Shown: positions 15,698-27,123, counted from the stretch's first letter. The stretch is 64,000 bases of DNA from JAWKXU01 sp020446465 (GCA_041396845.1 JAWKXU010000005.1:124001-188000), one strand, 5' to 3'. Notes: generated from the letters alone by a model not told the origin. Program-made: numbers and translations.

Positions 15698-17344
15698 TCA
15701 ACGTGGAGCGGGGTGCGTGCCTGCGGATTGCGGTTCTCCCACTTCGCTTGCACCCGACAGATCATCGCTGATGTTGTCGTCGCCCAGTTCATCCAGGTGC
15801 ATCCATTTCCTGACAATGGGCGATAGCGCCAGCACCACCACTGCAATGCCAATCGTGATCCAGCCGATCCTGTCATAGATGACGAGCGTCAACGCCTTGG
15901 ACATTTCGCCATCTGTACCACCCGTTGCCTCTCCGATTCGTCCAGCAACGAAACTGCCCACGGCTGTCATGTAGAACCACGCCCCCATGATGAAGCTGCC
16001 AAGGTGCATGGGCGCAAGCCGGGTCATCGCGGATAACCCAACGGGCGAAAGGCACAATTCGCCGGTTGTGTGCAGCAGATAGATCAGGAACACGAACACC
16101 ACGCTTGTCATCACGGCAGGGCTGCCGGTGCCAGCGCCCCAGACAAAGACAAGGAATCCCAACCCGACCTGGAACAGCGCGAGCGCGAACTTGGCAGGGG
16201 CCGATGGTTCAAGCCCCCGCTTGCCGAGAAATTGCCAGAGCGCGGCAAAGAGCGGCGCGAAGATGACGATGTAAATCGGGTTGATCGACTGGAACAGCGA
16301 TGTCGGGATGCCGCCACGATCGACGAACTTGTCAGTATAGAGGTTGAGACTGCCGCCTGCCTGTTCAAACAGGCCCCAGAAAATGGGATTGAGCGCAACC
16401 AGAAACAGGATTGCATAGATCCGCTGGCGCGCGACGCGGGGTAACTTGAACGCTTCGTATAATGTGTAGGCGAGCATCACGATGCCCGTGACGATGAGAA
16501 GGCCCTGAATGACATTCTGATACTGGATCAGGAACCAGATGACGCCCACCGATGCCGCCCCTAGAGCATAGAGCGTCAATTCGCGGCGTCGGGCGAGCGG
16601 TGCGGGTGGCTCACCGTGGCCCAGCAGCGCGGGTTTTCCGGCAATAAATATCAGCAGGCCCGCGGCCATGCCAATTCCTGCAAGGCCGAAGCCCCAGGCC
16701 CAGCCTATCGTTTCGCCAAGGTAGCCGACGAGAATCGTGCCCAGCGCCGCCCCGACGTTTATGCTCATGTAAAAGATCGTATAGGCTGCATCGCGCCGCG
16801 TATCGGTCAGCTTATAGAGCTGACCGACGATGACCGAGATATTGGCTTTGAGGAAGCCTGACCCCACAATGATAAGCGCGAGCGCCAGCCAGAACACGTT
16901 GATGGCAGGGTCTGCCTGCTTGATCGCGGGATCGGTGACGCCGTGCACCCCTTCTACCGCCATGAACAGATGCCCCATGGCCAGCAGCACTCCGCCGAAC
17001 AGCACGGCTTTGCGCTGGCCAAGCCAGCGGTCAGCCACATAGCCGCCCAGAACCGGCGTGATATAGACGAGGCTGCCATATGCGCCATAGATCAGGCTGG
17101 CGCTGCCATCCGAAAACAGCCAGAACCGGGTGAGGTAGAGCACCAGCAACGCGCGCATCCCGTAATAGGAGAAGCGTTCCCACATTTCAGCGTAGAACAG
17201 GACGAACAGCCCGCGCGGGTGCCCGATCACTTCATTGCTGCGCCGGATGGAGAGGATGCCGCCCACTGCCAGCACGGCGAACAGGGCAATCGCCGCGATT
17301 GCAGCAATCCAGTCGCCTTCATTCCAGAACGTTATGTCTTTCAT
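15698..17344 (-). CDS. POT family proton-dependent peptide transporter
   Basis: The 548-residue product is a 14-helix major-facilitator protein with the POT signature AEMWERFSYYGMRALL (ExxERFxYYG), the RWLGQRKAVLFGG loop, and the FYMSINVGAALG segment. It takes up di- and tripeptides with protons. It is monocistronic. Its C-terminus is a long acidic hydrophilic tail, a small departure from E. coli relatives. Confidence 0.94.
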   Translation of the reverse strand: MKDITFWNEGDWIAAIAAIALFAVLAVGGILSIRRSNEVIGHPRGLFVLFYAEMWERFSYYGMRALLVLYLTRFWLFSDGSASLIYGAYGSLVYITPVLGGYVADRWLGQRKAVLFGGVLLAMGHLFMAVEGVHGVTDPAIKQADPAINVFWLALALIIVGSGFLKANISVIVGQLYKLTDTRRDAAYTIFYMSINVGAALGTILVGYLGETIGWAWGFGLAGIGMAAGLLIFIAGKPALLGHGEPPAPLARRRELTLYALGAASVGVIWFLIQYQNVIQGLLIVTGIVMLAYTLYEAFKLPRVARQRIYAILFLVALNPIFWGLFEQAGGSLNLYTDKFVDRGGIPTSLFQSINPIYIVIFAPLFAALWQFLGKRGLEPSAPAKFALALFQVGLGFLVFVWGAGTGSPAVMTSVVFVFLIYLLHTTGELCLSPVGLSAMTRLAPMHLGSFIMGAWFYMTAVGSFVAGRIGEATGGTDGEMSKALTLVIYDRIGWITIGIAVVVLALSPIVRKWMHLDELGDDNISDDLSGASEVGEPQSAGTHPAPR

Positions 17345-17658
17345 TAAACGCGGTTTCCCTGTTTATATTTGCTGCCTTGTCCCCAATTCTGCAATCGCAA
17401 ATGCGTGTAAGGGTATAGAAAAGCACGCAATTTCAAAGGCTATTCAGGTGCAGATGCCCTTTTGTGCGCGATAAAGCGTGAATTGTGAACACTTCTTGTA
17501 AGTCTGAAAGAGTTCTGGCAAACTATTGTTCGTTATCAGCAATATCAGGTTTGGTCGCATTGATCTGCTGATAGGGGGCACCGCGCCTTGCGGTGATTGA
17601 TGCGTCAGGTATGTGTCGCAAAAGGGGTCGCGCCACGCCGGACAACCGGGAGGCATAA
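17345..17658. other. Intergenic region between the peptide transporter and ihfB
   Basis: This 314-bp gap holds the divergent promoter regions of the POT transporter and ihfB. I see no convincing small gene, RNA or repeat. A short open frame on the minus strand lacks coding character. Confidence 0.5.
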
Positions 17659-17940
17659 ATGATTAGGTCGGAATTGGTACAGGCGTTGTCGCGGGAGAAT
17701 CCCGAGCTGCGCCTTGAAGAAGTGGAACAGGTCGTCGATATCTTCTTTGACGAGATATCGGCCAGGCTGGCTGAAGGTGGGCGCGTTGAATTACGGGGAT
17801 TCGGCGCATTTTCCACCAGGCAACGGGATGCGCGCAAGGGGCGTAATCCCCGCACGGGCGAAACGGTAGACGTACCGCAAAAACGCGCGCCCTATTTCAA
17901 GGCGGGCAAGGAAATGCGTGAACGCCTCAACAGCGATTGA
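17659..17940 (+). CDS. ihfB: Integration host factor subunit beta
   Basis: IHF-beta pairs with IHF-alpha to bend DNA at promoters, att sites and origins. The 93-residue HU/IHF-fold protein begins MIRSELVQALSREN and has FFDEISARLAEGGRVELRGFG and the DNA-contacting arm RKGRNPRTGETVDVP. In many proteobacteria ihfB follows rpsA, but rpsA is not upstream here. Its stop is followed by a 160-bp gap before the YeeE/YedE pair. Confidence 0.95.
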   Translation: MIRSELVQALSRENPELRLEEVEQVVDIFFDEISARLAEGGRVELRGFGAFSTRQRDARKGRNPRTGETVDVPQKRAPYFKAGKEMRERLNSD

Positions 17941-18100
17941 GCATTGCTGCCTGTCGTGCAGGGCAACTTGCAGATGGCCACTTGCTATTCGCAGACAATG
18001 TGATGTGATGGCGGCGTAGCGACCAAAGGGCCGTTTCTCCCCAGGTCGTCGGCACATGGTCGGCGTGTCAAGTCGCTGACCTCAAAAGGAGAGGACAGGA

Positions 18101-18574
18101 ATGGCTGGCTTTCATCTGACGCCATCAGCTTGGGCGATCCCCGGTTTCCCTGACGCCGACCCGATTGCGGGGCTGGCTGGCGGGATCATGATCGGGCTGG
18201 CCGCAGCCATGGCATTGCTCCTTCTGGGCCGCATCGCGGGCGTTTCGGGAATCGCAGCCCGTTTTCTGGGGATTGCTGACAGCGGGATGCCCCGGACAAT
18301 GGCCACCGCCTTCATCTTTGGCCTGCCGCTCGGTGCATTTATCATCCATCGCCTGTCGGGTGCAGGCGAAGGTGACTTTCCGGCCTGGCCATTCCTCATC
18401 GTGGCCGGTGTGGCGGTTGGATATGGCACGCGTCTGGGATCAGGTTGCACAAGCGGCCATGGCGTTTGCGGGATGAGCCGCCTTTCCGGGCGCTCACTGA
18501 TCGCAACATTCGTGTTTCTTGGCACAGGTATCCTGACCGTGACGGCGATGCGATTGCTGGGGCTGGACGTATGA
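18101..18574 (+). CDS. YeeE/YedE family membrane protein (N-terminal half-transporter)
   Basis: The 157-residue product has four to five predicted membrane helices and the family motif GYGTRLGSGCTSGHGVCGMS, whose conserved Cys is thought to pass sulfur. Related YeeE proteins import thiosulfate, and other two-part systems act in sulfide detoxification. ATG 18101 is preceded by AAAGGAGAGG. Its stop overlaps the next gene by 4 bp, so the pair makes the two halves of one transporter. No CstR/BigR regulator or rhodanese is adjacent. Confidence 0.88.
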   Translation: MAGFHLTPSAWAIPGFPDADPIAGLAGGIMIGLAAAMALLLLGRIAGVSGIAARFLGIADSGMPRTMATAFIFGLPLGAFIIHRLSGAGEGDFPAWPFLIVAGVAVGYGTRLGSGCTSGHGVCGMSRLSGRSLIATFVFLGTGILTVTAMRLLGLDV

Positions 18575-19005
18575 AACAGATATTCGCCGCCCTTGCCACC
18601 GGAACACTATTCGGAGCTGGCCTCGCGCTTTCCGGCATGACCAACCCGGCGCGCGTTCGCGCCTTCCTGGACCTCTTCGGCAATTGGGATCCAACACTTG
18701 CTTTCGTCATGGGCGGGGCGGTGCTGGTGATGGTTGTCGCATGGATTATCCAGAAGCGGTTGTTGAGGCCCGTGCTTGCGGATGCTTTCTCCTTGCCGAC
18801 CCGGCAGGATATCGATCGCCCGCTGCTGGCTGGTTCGGCCTTGTTCGGTATCGGATGGGGCATAGCCGGGCTTTGCCCCGGTCCGGCATTTGCCGGGCTG
18901 GCCCTTTCGCCGATATCCGCCGCGACGTTTGTTATCGCGCTCATCATCGGGATGATCCTGCACCGGCTGGCCGATTTGCGTGGGCGGGTTCGCTCGTCGC
19001 CATAG
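18571..19005 (+). CDS. YeeE/YedE-associated DUF6691 membrane protein (C-terminal half)
   Basis: The 144-residue product has four membrane helices and the matching half-site motif GIGWGIAGLCPGPA with its conserved Cys, plus the start block GTLFGAGLALSGMTNPARV. It is coupled to the preceding gene by an ATGA overlap. Together they correspond to the two pseudo-repeats of a full-length YeeE. Sulfur-compound transport is inferred from the family. Confidence 0.87.
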   Translation: MKQIFAALATGTLFGAGLALSGMTNPARVRAFLDLFGNWDPTLAFVMGGAVLVMVVAWIIQKRLLRPVLADAFSLPTRQDIDRPLLAGSALFGIGWGIAGLCPGPAFAGLALSPISAATFVIALIIGMILHRLADLRGRVRSSP

Positions 19006-19070
19006 TTCGCAGAGCATAGACGATCTTTCATTGCCCGCGCTGGTCCAAGCGGCTAGCGCGGGCGAAGATT

Positions 19071-19155
19071 GCGGGCGTGGCGGAATGGTAGACGCCGGGG
19101 ACTTAAAATCCCCTGAGCTTTGCTCGTGCGGGTTCGAGTCCCGCCGCCCGCACCA
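19071..19155 (+). tRNA. tRNA-Leu (anticodon TAA)
   Basis: This 85-nt gene has acceptor arm GCGGGCG / CGCCCGC, an encoded CCA end, anticodon stem GGGGA/TCCCC around CTTAAAA, a long class II variable arm, and a GGTTCGAGTCC T-arm. Repeat copy D starts directly after the CCA. Confidence 0.97.
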
Positions 19156-19262
19156 TTAAAGCATCTCAAGAAAAAGGTGAGAGACTTTTTCGGTTAAGAA
19201 ATGCGGAAAATCAAAGGACTATAGCATTTCTGACGATCCAGCGTTTTTACGAAACGCTATAG
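19156..19262 (-). repeat. Dispersed double-hairpin repeat, copy D
   Basis: This copy is in reverse orientation: TTAAAGCATCTCAAGAAAAA, GACTTTTTC, GAAATGCGG, linker AAAATCAAAGGA, then CTATAGCATTTC paired with GAAACGCTATAG. It lies between tRNA-Leu and the 3' end of the ABC exporter gene, 24 bp from the latter's stop. Confidence 0.86.
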
Positions 19263-19286
19263 GATTTCTGAGGATTTTCCCTCTTG

Positions 19287-21107
19287 TTATTCTGCTGCCT
19301 GGTTGAGCGCGTCGCGTTCTGCCAGTTGGCGATTCCACATTTCAGCGTAGAGTCCATCGGTCCGCAGCAGTTCGCCATGCGTGCCGCTTTCGGCCAGTCG
19401 GCCATGTTCCAGCACCAGGATTTTGTCCGCATCGGCAACGGTAGAAAGCCGGTGGGCGATCGAAATGCTGGTGCGGTTTTCCGAAACGCGGTGCAGCGTG
19501 GTGAGAATATCCTGTTCCGTGCGGGTATCGAGCGCGCTGGTCGCTTCATCCAGCAGCAGGATCGGCGGGTTCTTTACAAGTGTGCGGGCGATGGCGACGC
19601 GCTGTTTTTCGCCGCCGGATAGTTTAAGGCCGCGTTCACCCACGCGTGTATCGAAACCATCGGGCAAGCCCGTTATAAATGGCAGGATGGCAGCATCGCG
19701 GGCTGCCTGTTCGATCTCAGCGTGCGTTGCGCCATCGCGGCCATAAGCGATGTTGTATCCGATTGTGTCGTTGAACAGCACGGTGTCCTGCGGAACGATC
19801 CCGATAGCGGCGCGCAACGATTCCTGCGTGACCTGGCTGATGTCCTGCCCGTCGATCAGGATGCGCCCCTGTTGCGGGTCGTAAAACCGGAACAGCAGCC
19901 GCCCTATGGTGGATTTGCCCGCGCCCGATGGCCCGACAATTGCGACATGGCCGCCCGCTTCGACTTCAAAGCTCAACCCATACAGGATCGTGCGGTCGGG
20001 ATCGTAACCAAAGACAACATTGTCAAACGTGACGCCGGGGCGGCGAATCATCAGTGCCGGGGCGCCGGAGATGTCGGAGACTTCGACAGGCGTATCCATC
20101 AGCTTGAACATTTCGGCCATGTCGATCAGACCTTGCCTGACGGTGCGATAGACCATGCCGAGCATGTCCAGCGGACGGAATAGCTGGGTGAGGTATGTAT
20201 TCACGAACACAAGGTCGCCCACGGTCAGCTTGCCTTGTGACCAGCCCCAGACGGTATAGCCCATCGCGCCTGCCATCAGCAGATTGACAATAATTGCCTG
20301 CGCAATGTTGAGCAGGCCGAGGCTGTTCTCGCTCTTGACTGCGGCATCGGCATATTCGCGCGCGGCATCGGCATAGCGCGCCTCTTCGCGCGATTCGGCA
20401 CTGAAGTATTTCACCGTTTCGTAATTCAGAAGCGAATCGACCGCCCGCGAAAGCGCCTTGCCGTCGAGCCGGTTCATCTTTGCCCGCAGCTCTGTGCGCC
20501 ATTCGGTAATCCAGCGGGTTGCCAGTGCGTATGTCGCCACGGCCAGCGCGGTTGCCGCGACCAGATCCCAGCCAAAGCTGGTGTAGAAGATGACTGCAAC
20601 GGCAAGCAGTTCGAGCGCGGTTGGCGCAATGTTGAACAGCAGGAAATAGAGCATGATATCGATGCTCTTTGTCCCGCGTTCGATAACCTTTGTGACTTCG
20701 CCCGTGCGGCGTGAAAGGTGAAAGCGCAGCGAGAGGTTGTGAAGACGGGAAAAGACGTTTTCCGCCAGTGCGCGCGTGGCATCCTGTCCGACCCGTTCGA
20801 ACACCATGTTGCGCATATTATCGAAAGCGACCGCGGAAAAGCGCCCCAGCGCATAGGCCATGACAAAGGCCAGCGCGACCATCATGGCCTCGTTGCCGGC
20901 ATTGGTCATCGTGTCGACCGCGCGCTTATATGCAAACGGCAGGGTCAGCGTGACGGCCTTGGCGGCGATCACGAAACCGAATGCGATAATGATGCGGCGC
21001 TTCAGTCGTGGTTCGTTATCGGGCCACAGATAAGGGATGAACCGGCGCAGCGTTTGCCAGCCGTCTTCGCGGCTGATGGTCTGTCCGTTTGAAAGATCGG
21101 GCGGCAT
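19287..21107 (-). CDS. ABC transporter, ATM1/heavy-metal exporter type (fused permease-ATPase)
   Basis: The 606-residue half-transporter has an N-terminal six-helix membrane domain (about residues 35-320) and a C-terminal ATPase with Walker A GPSGAGKSTIGRLL, signature KLSGGEKQRVAIART and Walker B ILLLDEATSALD. The RRTGEVTKVIERGTKSID segment is typical of Atm1-like exporters. These export glutathione-linked sulfur or metal compounds and support Fe-S biogenesis or metal tolerance. It acts as a homodimer in the inner membrane. Sphingomonads commonly carry it alone, as here. Confidence 0.92.
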   Translation of the reverse strand: MPPDLSNGQTISREDGWQTLRRFIPYLWPDNEPRLKRRIIIAFGFVIAAKAVTLTLPFAYKRAVDTMTNAGNEAMMVALAFVMAYALGRFSAVAFDNMRNMVFERVGQDATRALAENVFSRLHNLSLRFHLSRRTGEVTKVIERGTKSIDIMLYFLLFNIAPTALELLAVAVIFYTSFGWDLVAATALAVATYALATRWITEWRTELRAKMNRLDGKALSRAVDSLLNYETVKYFSAESREEARYADAAREYADAAVKSENSLGLLNIAQAIIVNLLMAGAMGYTVWGWSQGKLTVGDLVFVNTYLTQLFRPLDMLGMVYRTVRQGLIDMAEMFKLMDTPVEVSDISGAPALMIRRPGVTFDNVVFGYDPDRTILYGLSFEVEAGGHVAIVGPSGAGKSTIGRLLFRFYDPQQGRILIDGQDISQVTQESLRAAIGIVPQDTVLFNDTIGYNIAYGRDGATHAEIEQAARDAAILPFITGLPDGFDTRVGERGLKLSGGEKQRVAIARTLVKNPPILLLDEATSALDTRTEQDILTTLHRVSENRTSISIAHRLSTVADADKILVLEHGRLAESGTHGELLRTDGLYAEMWNRQLAERDALNQAAE

Positions 21108-21149
21108 GGGCCGCTATTTAGGGATTGTGTTCCGTAAATGGGAGGGGCG

Positions 21150-22055
21150 TTATTCCGATATCCGCACGGAGTTTGCAAAGGCTCCGGGGCGCAGGAAAAA
21201 ATCGTCCATGTTCATATCGAACTTGCGTGCAAACCAGGCCATGCTGGCGGAAATGGCCGGCGCGTCTTCCCGGCACAGAACTTTGGGGTGGTAGCCGCCC
21301 GCTGCCCAATCAATATAGCGACGATCCGCCTCGATCCGATCACCGAAGCGACGGGCAAGGATCGTGGGCACCACGTGTTCGTCACAACATTGGGTGAAGC
21401 GCAGGCGCCCGGAAGCAAGCAGGCGCCGTGCATCGGTTCTGACCGTTTCGGCAATGTCGTATGGCAGGGAATACCAGCTGCTGCCCTTGACCCACGGGCC
21501 GCCGTGGTATGTGCTGCGGGCAAGGCCTGCGCTGTTCCACCAGTCGGAAGCAAGCCAGCTCAGCCGGGTTTGCGCACGCTCCACGTTTTCTGCGAGCCGG
21601 GGGAATTGGACGGAACGGAACTTGCGTTCGTCAAACCACCAGTGTTGCATCCGCTGCTGGTCTGCCTCCCCCCAGATCCGCGCGTAGGCGGGGCGGTTTA
21701 CAGGTGAGGCAGCAATGTCGCGCGCCATTGTTGCGCGGCTTGCGATGGGCCAGTCGACGCCGCTGATAAGGTGATAATAGTCGAACGGGGCGCTAAGCGC
21801 GGCATCCAGCATCCGCACTTGCGCGGTGACTTGACTATGGTGGCCCCAGATCACTGCGGCAGGATGCTCGACCAGTTCCACGATGCCCGATGGGTGGTTC
21901 GCGAATTCATCGCGATTGTTCCGCCAGAGACTGGAACGGCGATCAAGATGCAGAACGATCCGGTCACCCGGTTCAGCGTCCGCGCTCAGCCGATCAAGCA
22001 GTGCGTGGAGCTGGGCATGCCCGGCGTGGGCCATGATGCCATAGACGAACTTCAT
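21150..22055 (-). CDS. Glycosyltransferase family 14 (core-2/I-branching enzyme-like)
   Basis: The 301-residue product matches the beta-1,6-N-acetylglucosaminyltransferase-like family: an N-terminal YGIMAHAGHAQLHALLDRL strand-helix, HLDRRSS, then DYYHLISGVDWPI and the later PWVKGSSWYSLPYD and CCDEHVVPTI blocks. It probably adds a sugar to a surface polysaccharide. The start overlaps the flippase gene by 4 bp, placing it last in a three-gene minus-strand cluster (GT2, flippase, GT14). Confidence 0.85.
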   Translation of the reverse strand: MKFVYGIMAHAGHAQLHALLDRLSADAEPGDRIVLHLDRRSSLWRNNRDEFANHPSGIVELVEHPAAVIWGHHSQVTAQVRMLDAALSAPFDYYHLISGVDWPIASRATMARDIAASPVNRPAYARIWGEADQQRMQHWWFDERKFRSVQFPRLAENVERAQTRLSWLASDWWNSAGLARSTYHGGPWVKGSSWYSLPYDIAETVRTDARRLLASGRLRFTQCCDEHVVPTILARRFGDRIEADRRYIDWAAGGYHPKVLCREDAPAISASMAWFARKFDMNMDDFFLRPGAFANSVRISE

Positions 22056-23560
22056 CCGGCTGCTCGGGCGTGCAAGGCGCGCACCCGGGCCGTCGCATCT
22101 TCGGCCATCCCCCGAATCTCGCGATAGAGCGGATGATCCAGCAGCATCAGGACGATTAGCCAGAGAGCGACACCGCTAGTCGCGAGGATCACCAGCCATG
22201 CAAAGTTGATAGTTGCAAAGTCCTGCACGAGCAGCGCGACAATGCCGAGGGGGGCGATAGCCGCAAGTGTGGCGGCAGCGCTTGAAAGATATATGGGCAG
22301 AAGTTGTCGCGGATGAATGCCGGCGAGGCCGCAGACAAAGCGCATGTATATCGCCAGCCACACGATGCTATAGGCGATGCGTGATATGGCTGCAAAGTGC
22401 AACGATATGCCAGCGCCGATGAACAGCAGCAGCAATGATGCGCCGGTGTCCAGGATGTTGTATCCGATCAGCCTGTGCATTCGGCCACGTAGAATCCCCA
22501 TCTCCACATGAAAGGGCAGGGCCACGAACAGTAGTTCGCTGATGGCGATCAGGCTGAGAATCGGGGCTGTGCCAGCCCATGCCGGACCAAACAGGAAATT
22601 GACGGTTGGGCCAGCGGCAATCGCAAGGCCCAGCATCGCGGGCCAGTTGGCGGCGGTAAAGCAGGCGACAACGCGCAAGTATGGCTCGGCCAGATCTTCT
22701 CCTTCGCGCTGAAGTCGCGCCATAGCGGGATAAAGCACGGCGCCGGCTGCACCTGATATCAGCATCCGCAATTGCTGCGTCAGACCGTTTGCGCGTGAAA
22801 ACAGGCCCGTTGCAGTCAGGCTCAACATGCCGCCGATGACCAGATCGGCGGAACGCGACCCTGCCGCGCCGATTACGAACAGTGTGCTGCTTTTCGACCC
22901 GAAGTTCAAAACGGGCCTGATGCCATCGAATCGCAGGGGAAAGGGCAGGGCTGGCCGCAGGCTCTGGGCGACAACGGCTTTCACAAGCGCCGCACCAACC
23001 ATGGCCCAGGCAAGGGATGATGATGAGAATCCAAGCCATGCAAGACCGATGGCGATTGCGGCCTGGGCAAGGGCAGACGACGTATTGATCGCGAACAGCC
23101 CGCGAAAAGCCATATCACGCGACATGAGAGCCATGGGAACGATCGCATAGGGCACGAAGACATAGCTCCCGGCAATTATCAGCAGAATCGGGGCCAACTC
23201 CTTGTGCCCATAGGCCCTTGCCATAGGCACGGCGGCAATCGCGATCACCACGCCGATCGTCAGGGCGAAGACAAGCGCGACGGAAGAGCAGCGGCGGATA
23301 TCGTCACGCGTGACTTCCAGCATGTTCACCACAAATCGCGTCAGGCCGAAATCCTGCAGCAGCGAGATCAGCATGGCCGCCGCCAGCGCGATGGAAAACA
23401 GCCCCACTTCGGCTGGTGCGAGGAAGAATCGCGAAATTACGACCGAACTCACGAACTGGAGCGCAAAGCCTATATATTGTCCGCCGACTGACCATACAGC
23501 CGCATGGCGAACGCTCATCCCCTGGGGGCGCTCTTCGTATATGTCCTCAGCCTTGCTCAT
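22052..23560 (-). CDS. Polysaccharide flippase (MOP superfamily, Wzx-like)
   Basis: The 502-residue product has about 12-14 predicted membrane helices and the oligosaccharide-flippase pattern near the N-terminus (AVWSVGGQYIGFALQFVSS and FSIALAAAMLISLLQDFGL). It likely moves lipid-linked sugar units across the inner membrane. It sits 12 bp after the GT2 gene and overlaps the GT14 gene, so it belongs to a small exopolysaccharide or O-antigen operon. No Wzy polymerase is seen in the window. Confidence 0.87.
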   Translation of the reverse strand: MSKAEDIYEERPQGMSVRHAAVWSVGGQYIGFALQFVSSVVISRFFLAPAEVGLFSIALAAAMLISLLQDFGLTRFVVNMLEVTRDDIRRCSSVALVFALTIGVVIAIAAVPMARAYGHKELAPILLIIAGSYVFVPYAIVPMALMSRDMAFRGLFAINTSSALAQAAIAIGLAWLGFSSSSLAWAMVGAALVKAVVAQSLRPALPFPLRFDGIRPVLNFGSKSSTLFVIGAAGSRSADLVIGGMLSLTATGLFSRANGLTQQLRMLISGAAGAVLYPAMARLQREGEDLAEPYLRVVACFTAANWPAMLGLAIAAGPTVNFLFGPAWAGTAPILSLIAISELLFVALPFHVEMGILRGRMHRLIGYNILDTGASLLLLFIGAGISLHFAAISRIAYSIVWLAIYMRFVCGLAGIHPRQLLPIYLSSAAATLAAIAPLGIVALLVQDFATINFAWLVILATSGVALWLIVLMLLDHPLYREIRGMAEDATARVRALHARAAG

Positions 23561-23572
23561 ATCCGCCGCTCT

Positions 23573-24565
23573 TCAGGCGAAGGCCAGTGTCGCCGCAAGG
23601 CGGGCAGCGCGCACCGGCTCACCCAGCCGGGCGAGTCTCGCCACGGTCCGCCACATGCCGTCGCGCGCGCCGCCTTCGGTAACGTGGCGCAACAGGAGGT
23701 CGAATCCATGATCGCGCAAGCCGCTGCGTGAATAGAGCAAGGCCGGTGCAACGCGTGCGCGCACTTCGCGGCCTACGCCTTCGCGCCCGAACAAGGCATC
23801 GAGTTCGTCGATAGACGGCAAGGCCTTTAGCGTTTCGGTGGGGTCGGGGCGTCCTGCCTTGCGCTCCATATAGGCAAGGTAGGCAACAGCGGCGCCGATT
23901 TGCTGTTCGGTCGCGTGGCGGCTGGAAACCTGATCACTATAATGGCGGTAATAAACCAGTCTTTCCGGAAGGTTCGCGATTCGTGTCACGGAAGCGAGCC
24001 GCAGCCACAGATCGAGATCCTCGCAATGCTTGAAAGCAGCGTGATAGCCGCCGACCGAACGCACCAGATCGCGGCGAAAGATCACGCCGGGGTGGCACAG
24101 CAAGGGGCCGCCTTCCTCAATCGCGAGCAGGAACTCGCTATGAGTCAGGGGATGATCGCGACCGCGGATAGTGTAGCGGTTGCCATCTTCGTCGATATCG
24201 GCGGTCCAGCAGCCGACAACGCCATGATCGGGATTATCGCCAAGGAAGGCGACTTGTTGGGCGAATCGTTCCCGGTGGGCGATGTCGTCAGCGTCCATTC
24301 GCGCAATGAGTGGCGCCCGCGATTCGGCAAGAAGCTGGTTCAGACTGACGATCAGCCCGCGATTCTCACGAGAGATGGCCCTGATTCGGGAATCGCGTGC
24401 CGCGTAGTCATCGATAATGGCCCTTGTGGAATCGGATGAACCATCATCGAGGATGACAAATTCAAAGTCGGTGAAGGTCTGGGCGAGGATGCTGTCGATC
24501 GCCTCGCGCAGGAATCGCTCTCCATTATAAACGCTCATTGCGACAGATACCGCAGGTGTTGTCAT
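23573..24565 (-). CDS. Glycosyltransferase family 2
   Basis: The 330-residue product has a GT-A fold with VAMSVYNGERFLREAIDSIL, the nucleotide-binding DDGSSDST and the metal-binding ARMDADD (DxD) motif, plus HCEDLDLWLRLA near the acceptor site. The start is ATG 24565; a codon five positions upstream is possible. It lacks membrane helices and so is cytoplasmic or peripheral. As first gene of the cluster with the flippase and GT14, it probably builds the same glycan. The rRNA operon promoter lies about 250 bp upstream in the opposite direction. Confidence 0.9.
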   Translation of the reverse strand: MTTPAVSVAMSVYNGERFLREAIDSILAQTFTDFEFVILDDGSSDSTRAIIDDYAARDSRIRAISRENRGLIVSLNQLLAESRAPLIARMDADDIAHRERFAQQVAFLGDNPDHGVVGCWTADIDEDGNRYTIRGRDHPLTHSEFLLAIEEGGPLLCHPGVIFRRDLVRSVGGYHAAFKHCEDLDLWLRLASVTRIANLPERLVYYRHYSDQVSSRHATEQQIGAAVAYLAYMERKAGRPDPTETLKALPSIDELDALFGREGVGREVRARVAPALLYSRSGLRDHGFDLLLRHVTEGGARDGMWRTVARLARLGEPVRAARLAATLAFA

Positions 24566-24817
24566 GTATTCGCAATCCATAAGTGATGGAGCATTTCCAT
24601 CGAGTTTCCATAGCTTTGCGCCTAGCGGAACAGAGTAAACAAAGGGTGAGCAACGTCACTGACAAAGACGGAGAAGCGCGGACCAGCGGGCGGGCATAAC
24701 GGTTAATGCTGAAGGGGCGCCTTGCTCGCGAACGGCCCAAGTTTGCCGATCTGGAGGCCAAAAACGGCGGAAAACAGCCATTCCGTGAAAAAAAGAAACA
24801 AAATTGCAAAATTGTCG
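24566..24817. other. Intergenic region upstream of the rRNA promoter
   Basis: The part nearest the promoter is A-rich (24785-24815, a run of GAAAAAAAGAAACAAAATTG type), resembling an UP element. The rest probably carries the GT2 promoter on the minus strand. No gene is convincing here. Confidence 0.5.
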
Positions 24818-24846
24818 TTGACCGACTCAAACACCGCCCATATATG
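24818..24846 (+). promoter_or_regulatory. rRNA operon promoter (sigma-70 type)
   Basis: TTGACC at 24818-24823 and TATATG at 24841-24846 are separated by exactly 17 bp, with an A-rich tract just upstream. The site lies 376 bp before the 16S gene, a normal rRNA leader length. Confidence 0.7.
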
Positions 24847-24972
24847 CCGCCTCACCGGACGGGAACGACGCTTCAACGGCTCGCAACTGACCCGGTCGCC
24901 AACATAGACGGACAACAAGTCCCCCGGTAGTAAAAATCGGGGAACACTGGTTGTCCGCCTCTTTTGTTCGGT

Positions 24973-24989
24973 GGCTCTTTGACATTGTC
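24973..24989 (+). promoter_or_regulatory. boxA-like antitermination element in the rRNA leader
   Basis: GGCTCTTTGACATTGT resembles boxA (TGCTCTTTA). The 13-mer TCTTTGACATTGT recurs at 27124-27136, just before 23S, as expected for leader and spacer boxA sites bound by the Nus factors. Confidence 0.6.
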
Positions 24990-25221
24990 GGTTTTTGATG
25001 AAGGGACATGTGGGCGACGGCGCCCGGTCCGGGGACCTCAAGGCTCCGGTAACCGGTTAACCTAAGCCGACGCCACATCCTTGGAAAGCACCACGTTTTC
25101 CATGTGATGATGCATGTTCATTCGTATCCATTACGTTTGACAGTGCAGGTATCGGCTCCTTGAAGCTCATGCCTTGCGGAAAGACGATCTTCGGATCGTG
25201 TCTGCTTGGTGTGTGACACAA

Positions 25222-26715
<1,494 letters not shown>

Positions 26716-26895
26716 TGGTACGAAAGCGCCAGCACTCAACGCTGGAAGTGCTTCGCACCTTTTCAAAGAACATGCCGTCGTCCTCATGTCCTTTCATCAC
26801 TGGAGATCAGCATCGCAAGATGCTGTGTGCCTGAGCTGGCTCACGCCGCCCGCGGCTTGCCCTTCTTCGGATTGGCAGTCAGCGCAGCGCGAAAT

Positions 26896-26972
<77 letters not shown>

Positions 26973-26991
26973 TTTCCGCAAGGGTTGTTTA

Positions 26992-27067
26992 GGGGCCATA
27001 GCTCAGTTGGGAGAGCGCTAGCTTTGCAAGCTTGAGGTCGTCGGTTCGATCCCGACTGGCTCCACCA
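26992..27067 (+). tRNA. tRNA-Ala (anticodon TGC)
   Basis: This 76-nt gene is 19 bp after tRNA-Ile, with acceptor GGGGCCA / TGGCTCC, anticodon loop TTTGCAA and encoded CCA. Ile-Ala is the standard spacer pair for this group. Confidence 0.98.
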
Positions 27068-27123
27068 CCTCCAGTGATTGGAAAATAGATCCGGTTTTAC
27101 CGGTAGGCGACATCTGGTCGCCG